This document shows positions 16,536-25,720 of a stretch of 64,000 bases of DNA, piece by piece. The DNA is taken from the NCBI GenBank assembly GCA_016720655.1, contig JADKKE010000013.1:1-64000 (forward strand), written 5' to 3'. Origin of the DNA: Bacteroidota bacterium (GTDB taxonomy: Bacteria; Bacteroidota; Bacteroidia; AKYH767-A; 2013-40CM-41-45). Position 1 is the stretch's first letter, and each line of letters opens with the position of its first letter. The notes under the pieces were generated by a model, which searched no databases, was not told where the DNA came from, and worked only from the letters and a program-made list of their open reading frames with translations. Made by a program: the position numbers and the translations under genes.

Positions 16536-19160
16536 TCAACGGTATGCAACTGTACATACTTTTTTAAAATGATTTGTATTCCCCTTTGTGTCGTAAAAGT
16601 CACCGTATACGATATACATTCCTGGGCCAACAGGTTCTTTCTCCTCTGTTAATCCATCCCAAATGAGCAAAGACTGACTTCCAAACAAGGATTGATTCGC
16701 AAGTGTCCGGAGATAGCGACCTTCCGTATCAAAAATTAAAACTTTGCCGGAAGTTTGTACTTCATTCTGTTGAAGGTAAATGAACAACAAATCATCTATA
16801 CCATCATTGTCGGGTGAGAACACTTCCGGTTCAATTTTTACAGAAGCAGCGGATCCACTTTCGATAAAATTTATCGAATTCTTGTACCCCGGGCTTGCAA
16901 ATCCAACCAGGGAAGAAGCCGAATGCCAGTTGTCGGCAGCATCACTTGACAAGTTAGGACTTAGTCGTTCCAATGACACACCTTCTGTATTTGTCAATAA
17001 TGGGAAATGCATTTCTTCGGAATAAATGAACGCATCCAGAATTTCTCCGACAGGATCCAGCAAAACAATTTCTCCTTCCGTGGAATTGAAATCCGGTAAA
17101 TCAGGAACATCAAACAAGGCGTAAGGATTTTCCGACCGATACTCATCAAGCACCTTTCCGGGATTCTCCGTGATCACAAAATAATCTCCCGGAAAAAGAA
17201 GAACAGACTCTTCTGTAATCCGTTCATTCGATATTATTATTTCAGGCGCTTCAAAATCTCCTTCGCCAACTCTCCAGTCTTTCATATCCAGAATTTTCTG
17301 AGAACAATTGTACAATTCCGCAAAATCAACATTCCCTTCCACCGGATGAAAAAGTATTTCATTGATGACAACATCGCCTTTCATCACCGGTTCCGGAAAC
17401 GCAAACCGAACAGCCCGATTAGTATCGGCTCTGTTTCCCGGACAATCCATGAAAGAACCGGCCAGCTTCAATTCGTAGATCCCGTCACCGGCCACAAAGG
17501 GAAGAGAAAGAATGATTTTATTCGGATCCTGGCCGTTTTGAAATGCAAGCGGATGTCCGAGAAATTGATTTCCGGAATAAAATGAATAATTATTCATTTC
17601 AGCTGCAGAATTTTCATCCGGAATTTTATTCAGCACTGCAAGCAAATGTGTGCTATCAGTTAGATAGGCTCTCAGGACAAGCGGAGCGATCAGATCGGTG
17701 TGAACTGCATTTACGCTGTTCTCTATACCGGGAGTACCTCCGCGGGAATCCGATGATGCACGCCAATTCAAATCATCCTCGCAAAGAAAGGAAGTGTCAA
17801 TCCGCTCGAGGCTCCATCCACCATCATCCTTCTGGTCAGAATGATAAGTGTTGTTAGTGAACAGGATTTTATCAATCAACCGTCCATGTTCATCTCTCAA
17901 CTCCAACTGATCCCCGCTGTCATTATTTAGTCCAGGGAAAGAATTCAAACCAATGACAGTACCATAGGATGCGAAAGCCTGTGTATTGTCAGGAGCACAG
18001 AGAATCAGGTATGTGCCCGGGAGCAGAATCTGATCCGGAAAAACTGCAGTACTGCTGCCGTCGCTGAGGGTCCAGTTTTTCACTGGTATTGCATCTGATC
18101 TTCGGTTCAGCACTTCAACAAATTCAGCATTCGGGAGGATGGATCCGGAAGAGGGCTCAAACATAATTTCCGTGAAAATCACATCTGCGTGTTCAGCCTG
18201 AATCGGTGGATAATAAATAAAGTCGCCGGATGATCCCGGCGATATCGCATTTCCCGAGAGATCTTTTACACCACTCACCGTAATGGAGAGCAATGTGGAA
18301 GGAGGAAAAGGAAAGTTAAAATCAAGGTGTACCAAAGATAAATCGAGAGTATCTCTCCAGGCATTTGCCGGCATTCCAACCTGTTGATTCACTAAATAAT
18401 TGCCCGACACTCCACCGGAAACCGGATCCACAATTTCAGTAAAGCGAACTTCCAGGTTCCTGTCAGTCGTCGCAATTAAAGAGGAAAGTTCCGGAAGCAA
18501 GGTGTCCGGCATGAGAGGCCCGACAAAAAAATCATCGAAGAAGAAATTCTGACGGTTGCCGGAAGTATACGTACAGGCAATTCCAAAGAAACCTCCCGGA
18601 GTATACATGCCTTCTGCTCCCGATGCCGCCGGTGCGTAATTTGTTCCACCTGCCGGATCCAGCCAAAGAGTCCATACCCCGATTTCATCACGAGTGACTT
18701 TTACTCCCAGAGAAAATGCTGAAGCAATCTGCCCATCGCTGGCCCTGCAAATGGAAATCGAAGAACTGCTGTCCTGTCGGAACAATTCAACAGCATCATT
18801 TGCAAGCGATTCTCCAAATTGAAGATAATAACCATTTCCAGAATTTTCCAGGTTGACTGAATCCAGAAAGAGATAAACCCGGGCATAATTGCCTGAACTT
18901 GGAGAGAAATTCTCCCGGATAAAAAACTTCCATTCCACGGCACCGTTACCCGCAACAGGAAATGGCAGGGAAAGGTAGGATTCCCCTGCAGCAGCAGCAT
19001 TCAGTTGCAGCTGGCCGGCTGCGCTGACTGCGAAGTCCCCTGCGTCACCGGACCATGAAGGATTGTTTGAGAAATCCCCGTCGTTAAAATCGTCCTGCAA
19101 CTGAGCTACCGCCACTATTGAAGTGCTGAAAAAAAGTATTCCGAAGAGAAACTTCAGCAT
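16536..19160 (-). CDS. Large secreted protein with lamin-tail domains and a secretion-type C-terminus
   Basis: An 874-residue protein with a signal peptide (LKFLFGILFFSTSIVAVAQ). In order: a LamG-like N-terminal region (DDFNDGDFSNNPSWSG, about 20-220); an Ig-like segment; a first lamin-tail domain at about 325-455 (ADVIFTEIMFEPSSG, FVEVLNRRSDAIPVKNWTLSDG); another Ig-like segment; and a second lamin-tail domain at about 590-720 (GDVVINEILFHPVEGNVDFAEL). The C-terminus (VFSPDNDGIDDLL ... GPGMYIVYGDFYD) looks like the FlgD-like/T9SS type B type. It is divergent from asd with a good promoter. Function unknown; lamin-tail proteins are often associated with nucleases or surface binding. Confidence 0.82.
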   Translation of the reverse strand: MLKFLFGILFFSTSIVAVAQLQDDFNDGDFSNNPSWSGDAGDFAVSAAGQLQLNAAAAGESYLSLPFPVAGNGAVEWKFFIRENFSPSSGNYARVYLFLDSVNLENSGNGYYLQFGESLANDAVELFRQDSSSSISICRASDGQIASAFSLGVKVTRDEIGVWTLWLDPAGGTNYAPAASGAEGMYTPGGFFGIACTYTSGNRQNFFFDDFFVGPLMPDTLLPELSSLIATTDRNLEVRFTEIVDPVSGGVSGNYLVNQQVGMPANAWRDTLDLSLVHLDFNFPFPPSTLLSITVSGVKDLSGNAISPGSSGDFIYYPPIQAEHADVIFTEIMFEPSSGSILPNAEFVEVLNRRSDAIPVKNWTLSDGSSTAVFPDQILLPGTYLILCAPDNTQAFASYGTVIGLNSFPGLNNDSGDQLELRDEHGRLIDKILFTNNTYHSDQKDDGGWSLERIDTSFLCEDDLNWRASSDSRGGTPGIENSVNAVHTDLIAPLVLRAYLTDSTHLLAVLNKIPDENSAAEMNNYSFYSGNQFLGHPLAFQNGQDPNKIILSLPFVAGDGIYELKLAGSFMDCPGNRADTNRAVRFAFPEPVMKGDVVINEILFHPVEGNVDFAELYNCSQKILDMKDWRVGEGDFEAPEIIISNERITEESVLLFPGDYFVITENPGKVLDEYRSENPYALFDVPDLPDFNSTEGEIVLLDPVGEILDAFIYSEEMHFPLLTNTEGVSLERLSPNLSSDAADNWHSASSLVGFASPGYKNSINFIESGSAASVKIEPEVFSPDNDGIDDLLFIYLQQNEVQTSGKVLIFDTEGRYLRTLANQSLFGSQSLLIWDGLTEEKEPVGPGMYIVYGDFYDTKGNTNHFKKVCTVAYR

Positions 19161-19182
19161 GTCTTTGTCGTTAATTTGCGGA

Positions 19183-19213
19183 CAAATCTATTCTCTCATT
19201 TTCGTGGCCACAA
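19183..19213 (-). promoter_or_regulatory. Bacteroidota promoter (TTG-N20-TAGATTTG)
   Basis: On the minus strand TTG (19211-19213) is followed after 20 bp by TAGATTTG (19183-19190), a perfect TAnnTTTG. It is placed 22 bp upstream of the lamin-tail gene start at 19160. It is the best complete -33/-7 pair in the window and lies between the divergent genes. Confidence 0.75.
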
Positions 19214-19247
19214 CCGCGAAAAAGAAGGAACTTATATTAAACGAGAT

Positions 19248-20237
19248 ATGAAAGTAGCCGTAGTGGGTGCAACAGGACTAGTGGGCAATATGATGTTAAA
19301 GGTTCTGGAAGAACGGAACTTTCCGGTGACAGAACTTATTCCGGTCGCCTCTGAAAAATCTGTCGGTAAACAAATCTTGTTTAAGGGAAAAAATTATTCC
19401 GTTGTTGGTATGGAGGAAGGTATCCGGCTTCGTCCGCATATCGCTCTCTTTTCTGCCGGCGGGACTACTTCCCTGGAATGGGCGCCCAAATTTGCTGAAG
19501 CTGGTACAATCGTCATCGACAATTCTTCTGCCTGGCGTATGCATGCCGACAGGCCATTAATTGTCCCTGAAATCAATGCCGATATTCTGGGGAAAAATGA
19601 TAAAATTATTGCGAATCCAAACTGTTCAACGATTCAGATGGTAATGGCATTAAATCCATTGCACCACAAATATAAAATCAAGCGGATTGTAGTGAGTACC
19701 TACCAATCGGTATCCGGAACAGGTAAAAAAGCTGTGGATCAATTGATGAACGAACGGAAAGGAATCAGCGGAGAAATGGCCTATCGCTATGCCATCGACC
19801 TGAATGTACTTCCACAAATTGATGTGTTCACAGAGAATGGATACACGAAAGAAGAGATGAAAATGGTAAATGAAACGAGAAAAATTCTTCGCGATGATTC
19901 CATCCGGATTACCTCCACAACGGTGCGTGTCCCGGTAAAAGGCGGACATAGTGAAGCTGTGAATATTGAATTTGAAAATGATTATACCCTTTCTGACATT
20001 CGTGACCTGTTGTCCAAAACTCCCGGTGTAACAGTTGTAGATGATCCGGCAAATGCTAAGTATCCAATGCCTATTGATGCAGAAGGAAAAGACGATGTTT
20101 TTGTTGGCCGGATACGACGTGATGAATCACAGGCGAATACACTCAATCTCTGGATCGTTTCTGATAATCTCCGAAAAGGTGCAGCCACCAATGCTGTACA
20201 GATTGCAGAATATCTTGTGAGCAAAAAAATTGTTTGA
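19248..20237 (+). CDS. asd: Aspartate-semialdehyde dehydrogenase
   Basis: A 329-residue cytosolic enzyme. It converts L-aspartyl-4-phosphate and NADPH to aspartate semialdehyde, the branch point to lysine/diaminopimelate, threonine and methionine. Start at 19248 gives MKVAVVGATGLVGNMML, the NADP-binding GxxGxxG at the very N-terminus; the frame could extend to 19176 without family support. The catalytic Cys is C126 in IIANPNCSTIQM. The substrate-binding QSVSGTGKKAVDQL and the active-site His in VPVKGGHSEAVNIEF are present. The length is normal. It is monocistronic and divergent from the lamin-tail gene. Confidence 0.95.
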   Translation: MKVAVVGATGLVGNMMLKVLEERNFPVTELIPVASEKSVGKQILFKGKNYSVVGMEEGIRLRPHIALFSAGGTTSLEWAPKFAEAGTIVIDNSSAWRMHADRPLIVPEINADILGKNDKIIANPNCSTIQMVMALNPLHHKYKIKRIVVSTYQSVSGTGKKAVDQLMNERKGISGEMAYRYAIDLNVLPQIDVFTENGYTKEEMKMVNETRKILRDDSIRITSTTVRVPVKGGHSEAVNIEFENDYTLSDIRDLLSKTPGVTVVDDPANAKYPMPIDAEGKDDVFVGRIRRDESQANTLNLWIVSDNLRKGAATNAVQIAEYLVSKKIV

Positions 20238-20289
20238 GAAAAATTCTCTTTTCGTTGAGAACAATTTTCACTCTGGAAAAATAAACAAA

Positions 20290-20330
20290 CGTAAAAGGCC
20301 CCGAACAAAAACTGTTCAAGGCCATTTACG
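20290..20330. terminator. Stem-loop between convergent asd and peroxidase genes
   Basis: CGTAAAAGGCC (20290-20300) pairs with GGCCATTTACG (20320-20330) with one mismatch. A nested GAACA/TGTTC helix lies inside. There is no clear T-run, but its position between two convergent genes suggests a shared terminator. Confidence 0.5.
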
Positions 20331-20375
20331 CGTATACAGAATCTGGTTCTAGCAGTATTCTGGTATTTCTTTTAC

Positions 20376-21437
20376 CTACTTCATTACAATTACATCCGGA
20401 ATTTTTTTAGCATCTGCCGGTACTTCCCCGGTAAGTGCATTCAGAAAGACGTGGATTGATTTCAACTCCGCATCACTGAGATCTTTGTTCAATTGTACTT
20501 TGCCCATGATGAACACTGCCTTATCTAAATCCGCAACACTACCATCGTGGAAGTAAGGATAGGTCTGAACAATATTGCGAAGCCCCGGAACTTTGAAAAT
20601 GTCCTTGTCGGATTCCAGTTTGGTTACATTTTTTCTTCCTTCATCTTTTGTATTGCTTCCTGTCAGTGGTCGGTAGTCGGCAAGCAATCCAAATTTCTGG
20701 TACATTTTTCCACCGAGGACAGGTCCGTTGTGACATGTTGTACAACCGGCATCCATAAATGTTTTGAGTCCGGCCTTCTCCTCTGTATTCATTGCAGTGA
20801 GATCGCCTGATAAAAATTTATCAAATTTTGAGGGTGTAATTAATGTACGTTCAAAAGCAGCAATTGATTTTTGAAGATTCTCATAGCTGACAGGATTCTT
20901 TTCTCCCGGAAATACTTTTTCAAATTGCGCTTTGTATTCCGGAACTTTAGCAAGGCGAGAAATGAGAAAATCTTTGTGTGGAATTCCCATTTCAACAGGA
21001 TTCATGATGGGCATGCCGGCTTGTTCTTCAATATCTTTTGCGCGTCCATCCCAGAATTGCGTGCTATGCAATGCTGCATTCAGCACGGTCGGAGAATTTC
21101 GTTCCCCATTCTTTCCGGCATCACCTGTAGAAGTTGCTTTGTTGTCGACACCATATGTTGCCAGGTTGTGACAGGAATTACAACTGTTATTGCCGGTCTT
21201 GGAAAGACGCGTGTCGTAATACAACTGTTTACCCAAATGCACCTTCTCGGGAGTGATGGCATTCTCTGCATTTTCAGCCACGAGAGGTAAAGGCTCGAAG
21301 AAATTTTTCGCAGAACTTAATAAATTCTGATCCTGAATCATTTCTGATTTTGCAGCAGATTCGTCTTGTTTCGGTGCCGGTCCCTGACAAGCAAGGAGTC
21401 CAATCACCACAAAGAAAGTAAGAAGGCGGGTTTTCAT
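20376..21437 (-). CDS. Di-haem cytochrome c peroxidase (MauG/CcpA family) lipoprotein
   Basis: 353 residues from ATG 21437. The start MKTRLLTFFVVIGLLACQGP is a lipoprotein signal with the lipid-attached Cys at residue 17, which is why this start was preferred over 21479. Two c-type haem sites are visible: CNSCH (86-90) and CTTCH (232-236). Typical family blocks are LGKQLYYDTRLS, NSPTVLNAALHSTQFWDGRA, and FKVPGLRNIVQTYPYFHDGS near the C-terminus. Family members reduce H2O2 with cytochrome electrons, or oxidise other substrates, in the periplasm. It is monocistronic. TAATTTTG on the minus strand (21455-21462) fits a -7 box 17 bp upstream. Confidence 0.93.
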   Translation of the reverse strand: MKTRLLTFFVVIGLLACQGPAPKQDESAAKSEMIQDQNLLSSAKNFFEPLPLVAENAENAITPEKVHLGKQLYYDTRLSKTGNNSCNSCHNLATYGVDNKATSTGDAGKNGERNSPTVLNAALHSTQFWDGRAKDIEEQAGMPIMNPVEMGIPHKDFLISRLAKVPEYKAQFEKVFPGEKNPVSYENLQKSIAAFERTLITPSKFDKFLSGDLTAMNTEEKAGLKTFMDAGCTTCHNGPVLGGKMYQKFGLLADYRPLTGSNTKDEGRKNVTKLESDKDIFKVPGLRNIVQTYPYFHDGSVADLDKAVFIMGKVQLNKDLSDAELKSIHVFLNALTGEVPADAKKIPDVIVMK

Positions 21438-21707
21438 GGTCCAGAAATTTGAACCAAAATTACAATGCTGAAAAACCAAAGGAAATGATGAGAATCACCA
21501 TGAAAATTTGGTCAGGTACAGAAATTCTTCAGAATCAATACGGACAAAATGTGTTGAGAAATTTCTTTTTGAAACAATTTCAACAGAGATAAGGAAATCG
21601 ATCAGAGTAGAAAAGGGATGAAACAAAAATTAATTAGCAATCGTTTTACAGAATTGAAATCAGGGGAAAAAACTGAAGAAAAAGTTTGACCCGAGCTGTG
21701 TCCTCCC

Positions 21708-23450
21708 CTACTGTTTCACCACTTTTTGCATCGCTATCTTTTTATTATTGCTGACAAAACAAAGATAGTATGTTCCGGAAGGAATGTCATCGAGTTGATT
21801 GATGTTAAACTCTTTTTTTCCGCTCAGAATTTTTTCACTCCGCACCACTTGTGCATCAGTATTCACCAGACTTAAAATTCCCGAACCTGCAGGCTCTGAA
21901 AAAGTACCGGATAATTTTGTGGAAAAGGGATTGGGATAAACCGTATAGATCTTCAGACTTTCCGGTGCAGAGCCATCCATCTTTATGGCAAGGGGATTAT
22001 AGCTTTTCGATTTTCCGTCAGTCCCTGTTTGTGATAACCTGTAGTAATTTATTCCGGGTGAAGGATGTTCATCCATCCAGTCATAGTACAATTCCGAATT
22101 GCTGTTTCCGGCAGCGTTAATTACAGACAAGCGGATATAATTAATCCCATCCTGACTTCTTTCCACTGTAAAATAACCGGTATTGGTTTCAGAAATTGTG
22201 AGCCATTCCAAATGAACCATACCATTCTCCGGTCTCGCTTCTACAGATTTCAAATTCAGATTTTTCGTTGGACCAGTTGTTAACGGATTGGGAAGAGAGT
22301 TGATCACTTTCCCATCGATTGCTTTTCTGACAATGCCTTTTGCATTTTGTTCCGATCCAAAAACCAGACACTTTCCTGCTGTCACATTTCTGATTAAGCC
22401 TTGTGCAGGATTTGTTACTGCAATGCATCCGCCATTCCCACTTCCATATTCTGAAGAATTGCTATTGAATCTCTCCAGAAAAACGGATCCTCCTCTTGCA
22501 ACCAAAGAAACACCACTAACACTGCCTGCAGATGTATAAATACATAGTGTACCTCCACTACCTGCCGATACATCTGTTGTTGCGACACTTTCTCCGTTGG
22601 CAATGAGGGAACCTGTGCCGGAAACAGATTTTGCATTCAGGAGATAAATAATTCCTCCACCAACACCACCGTGTGCACCTTCTCTCGTATTTGCGTCTGC
22701 ACCTCCTTCACCGAATTGAATCCGGCCTGGAGAATTTGAAATGCTGTTTTTATTTTCTAAAGCAACAAGAGTGGATGCATCGCCTACACTCTTCCCTTGA
22801 AATCCTTTTGCGCTGACATCTATCGTTCCGTCTATAACAGACGCTCCGGTATTTTCAATGGCAAGAATCCCACCCGTGCTTCCATTCCATGCCGGACAAG
22901 TAAGGCTTGCTCCTTTGTTTACAGTAAATGAAGAATATCGTGGAACACGTATTACCTGAACAAGTCCATCGACTGAATAAGAACGGGCCAGGCCATTGGC
23001 AAGGCTAATACTTTTGTTCCCCTGAATAGAAAGGACTTCAACGAATTCAAAATTTCCGGAATTACTGCTTGCTGCTTTTGATTCTTTAAGAGATGAATTT
23101 GTGGTGCTCACATTTGTTTCATTCATTTGAACAATCATCAGCAATTCGCCTGCAGTGAGATTAGCAGAAAACCTTCCGTTCGTATTTAATCCTGAATTGG
23201 AAACATTAATTGTTGTTGCACCTGAATTTGCATTCGATGTAAGCGTCGTATATTCATTGACAATAACATTCGTGGTTGTCACGGTCCTGATGCCATGCAT
23301 CCCGAAAGCTGCAATGGCTTTTTCCTGATGACCCAGGTTAGCAATCAAAAAGAATATACCGGAGGCGACGAGCAAACCCGCTGTGCTGAATAGGACAATT
23401 CTGGCACGAGGTGAAATCCTTTGTCTTGAACGAATTTTTAAACGAATCAT
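21708..23450 (-). CDS. Secreted T9SS type A protein of unknown function
   Basis: 580 residues from ATG 23450 (MIRLKIRSRQRISPRARIVL); an in-frame ATG at 23477 is the alternative. A basic N-terminus precedes one hydrophobic segment (IVLFSTAGLLVASGIFFLIA), acting as an atypically long signal. The body has Thr/Ser/Asn/Gly-rich beta strands and a Gly-rich patch (FGEGGADANTREGAHGGVGG), reminiscent of adhesin or beta-helix surfaces but with no family I can name. It ends with a fibronectin-like segment (VHLEWLTISETNTGYFTVER) and a T9SS domain (YTVYPNPFSTKLSG ... SGTYYLCFV). Probably a surface protein. Confidence 0.75.
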   Translation of the reverse strand: MIRLKIRSRQRISPRARIVLFSTAGLLVASGIFFLIANLGHQEKAIAAFGMHGIRTVTTTNVIVNEYTTLTSNANSGATTINVSNSGLNTNGRFSANLTAGELLMIVQMNETNVSTTNSSLKESKAASSNSGNFEFVEVLSIQGNKSISLANGLARSYSVDGLVQVIRVPRYSSFTVNKGASLTCPAWNGSTGGILAIENTGASVIDGTIDVSAKGFQGKSVGDASTLVALENKNSISNSPGRIQFGEGGADANTREGAHGGVGGGIIYLLNAKSVSGTGSLIANGESVATTDVSAGSGGTLCIYTSAGSVSGVSLVARGGSVFLERFNSNSSEYGSGNGGCIAVTNPAQGLIRNVTAGKCLVFGSEQNAKGIVRKAIDGKVINSLPNPLTTGPTKNLNLKSVEARPENGMVHLEWLTISETNTGYFTVERSQDGINYIRLSVINAAGNSNSELYYDWMDEHPSPGINYYRLSQTGTDGKSKSYNPLAIKMDGSAPESLKIYTVYPNPFSTKLSGTFSEPAGSGILSLVNTDAQVVRSEKILSGKKEFNINQLDDIPSGTYYLCFVSNNKKIAMQKVVKQ

Positions 23451-23692
23451 AAATGAATACAAATAGGTTCGTATCAAAACGGCAGGACAGGCAGCGGGTT
23501 ACCAAACTGTAAGGTTCTGTAAGGTTTGAATGAAAATAGATTCGAAATTCAAGCCGAAACGGCTTCCTCAAATTTTTACCGATGATTTCTGAAAAACAAA
23601 GGTCAAAACAGGATTGATTTTCCCGGGAAATAAAAGCAGCATTCGAAGCGCTGGTTTCCGGTAAAAAAGAATAAAATTATTCTCAATTAAAT

Positions 23693-25594
23693 TTAATAGG
23701 CGCGGGCATTGATCCCTTCAATGTAATTGACAAAGGCCCGGCTTACAACTTTGTTGCCTCCGGGTGTTGGATAATTGCCACTGAAATACCAGTCGCCACG
23801 GTGATTCGGACATGCGCTATGAAGATCTTCAATCTTCTGAAAAATAATCTGCACTTCCGCCTTGCAATCTACGGGTCTTACCAATTGCGCAATCTTATTA
23901 CTGATTTGCTCGGCTGTGAATGGCTGGTAAATCATGCGGACGAAATTTTTCATTTCATTCACCCCCAGTTCCAGTTGTTCTTTGCAACGCTGGTAAACTT
24001 CGTCAACAATATGCTCCATGTTGTGTTCATCGAGCAGTTCAATCGCCGCTCGAAAAGCAACAAGATCACCGATTCTTGCCATGTCGATTCCATAGCAATC
24101 CGGGTAGCGAATTTGTGGAGCAGAAGAAACGATCACAATTTTTTTCGGACCAAGCCGATCCAGCATACGGAGAATCGAATTTTTAAGTGTTGTACCACGA
24201 ACAATGGAGTCGTCAATCACAACCAGGTTGTCGACACCTTTGCGAATAGTGCCGTAGGTGATATCGTAGACATGCGTAACCATATCACTCCGGTCAGTAT
24301 CGTTGGTGATGAAGGTCCGCAGTTTTGCATCTTTGATTGCTATTTTTTCTGCTCTCGGACGGATGGAAAGTATATCGCTGAGTTTTTCATCAGTCAACTG
24401 ATCACCCAATGCCTTGATCTTTCTTTTTTTCACATCCCGGAGGTAATCTTCCATACCCGACAACATTCCATAAAATGCAACTTCGGCAGTATTGGGAATG
24501 GATGAAAGGACAGTATTTCGCAAATCATAATCGACAGCCTGCAATGTCGACTGGCAAAGTAATCTTCCGAGTTCTTTTCTCTCCTTGTAAATATCTACAT
24601 CACTGCCTCTGGAAAAATAAATTCGTTCAAAGGAGCAGCTCAGTCTTTGCGTAGGCTCTTTAATTTGCTCTTCTGTAATTTTTCCGTTCTTGCGAATGAT
24701 CAATGCATGACCGGGCTTAATTTCCTGGATTTTTTCTACCGGAACATTCAGTGCTGTTTGAATCGTAGGTCGCTCGGATGTTACCACTACAATTTCTTCG
24801 TCGCGATAATAATAAGCCGGGCGAATTCCGGCAGGATCACGAAGTACAAATGCGTCTCCGTGTCCGATCATTCCTGCGATCGTATAGCCGCCGTCCCAGT
24901 TTTGAGATGAGTTGCGTAAAATTTTGGCAACATCAAGATGCTCTGCTATTAAAGCAGAAATTTCCTGCTTGCTGTTTCCCAGTTCCTTGAATTTGTAATA
25001 GAGCTCATCATTTTCTTCATCGAGAAAATGACCGATATTCTCCATTACAGTAACTGTATCCGCTTTTTCTTTTGGGTGCTGACCGAGTTTAATAAGATCT
25101 TCGAAAAGCTCGTCAACATTCGTCATGTTGAAATTTCCGGCAACAACAAGATTGCGGGTCATCCAGTTATTTTGTCTTAAAAACGGGTGACAGGCTTCTA
25201 TACTATTTCCTCCATAGGTTCCATAGCGCAAATGACCGAGCCACAATTCTCCTGTGAATGCAACATTCTTCTTGAGCCATGCAGTGTCCTTCAGTTTTTC
25301 GGGATGTGATTTTCCGACTTGTTCGAATTTTGATTGAATCCGTGCGAAAATATCTGCGATGGCTTGTTTGTGGTTTGAGCGATAGCGGCTGATATAGCGA
25401 GTTCCCGGATCGACATCAAATTTTATATTGGCTACTCCTGCTCCGTCCTGGCCACGGTTATGTTGTTTCTCCATGAGGAGGTACAACTTGTTTTGAGCGT
25501 AGAAAGAAGTTCCGTATTTCTCCTGGTAATAAGAAAGTGGCTTTAATAAGCGAACCAGCGCAATGCCACATTCGTGATGGATAGAGTCCGACAT
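23693..25594 (-). CDS. Amidophosphoribosyltransferase (PurF-type, long form)
   Basis: A 633-residue cytosolic enzyme that transfers ammonia from glutamine to PRPP, the first step of purine synthesis. The N-terminal nucleophile Cys is in HECGIALVRLL (residue 9), so a short propeptide is removed. Glutaminase-domain blocks include KQHNRGQDGAGVANIKFD and LWLGHLRYGTYGG. The PRPP-binding loop is VVIDDSIVRGTTLKNS in the C-terminal third. At about 630 residues it is longer than the classical PurF of about 480-510. I recall Bacteroidota often carrying this second, longer form, so it may be a paralogue. TATCTTTG on the minus strand (25601-25608) is a possible -7 box just upstream. Confidence 0.88.
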   Translation of the reverse strand: MSDSIHHECGIALVRLLKPLSYYQEKYGTSFYAQNKLYLLMEKQHNRGQDGAGVANIKFDVDPGTRYISRYRSNHKQAIADIFARIQSKFEQVGKSHPEKLKDTAWLKKNVAFTGELWLGHLRYGTYGGNSIEACHPFLRQNNWMTRNLVVAGNFNMTNVDELFEDLIKLGQHPKEKADTVTVMENIGHFLDEENDELYYKFKELGNSKQEISALIAEHLDVAKILRNSSQNWDGGYTIAGMIGHGDAFVLRDPAGIRPAYYYRDEEIVVVTSERPTIQTALNVPVEKIQEIKPGHALIIRKNGKITEEQIKEPTQRLSCSFERIYFSRGSDVDIYKERKELGRLLCQSTLQAVDYDLRNTVLSSIPNTAEVAFYGMLSGMEDYLRDVKKRKIKALGDQLTDEKLSDILSIRPRAEKIAIKDAKLRTFITNDTDRSDMVTHVYDITYGTIRKGVDNLVVIDDSIVRGTTLKNSILRMLDRLGPKKIVIVSSAPQIRYPDCYGIDMARIGDLVAFRAAIELLDEHNMEHIVDEVYQRCKEQLELGVNEMKNFVRMIYQPFTAEQISNKIAQLVRPVDCKAEVQIIFQKIEDLHSACPNHRGDWYFSGNYPTPGGNKVVSRAFVNYIEGINARAY

Positions 25595-25720
25595 GGGCTA
25601 CAAAGATAGGGCTTTTACAGGGTTGAAAAAATCAGAAAACTATTCTTTCAGGTAATTTTCCTGCACTTGAAATTGAGTGGAATTTCACAATTATCCTCAG
25701 GAATTGAGGCTAATTCAAAG

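Noticed and set aside
23801..24505. 234-codon plus-strand frame
   Set aside because: Antisense to the conserved PurF gene; composition rich in Cys/His/Phe typical of a shadow frame.
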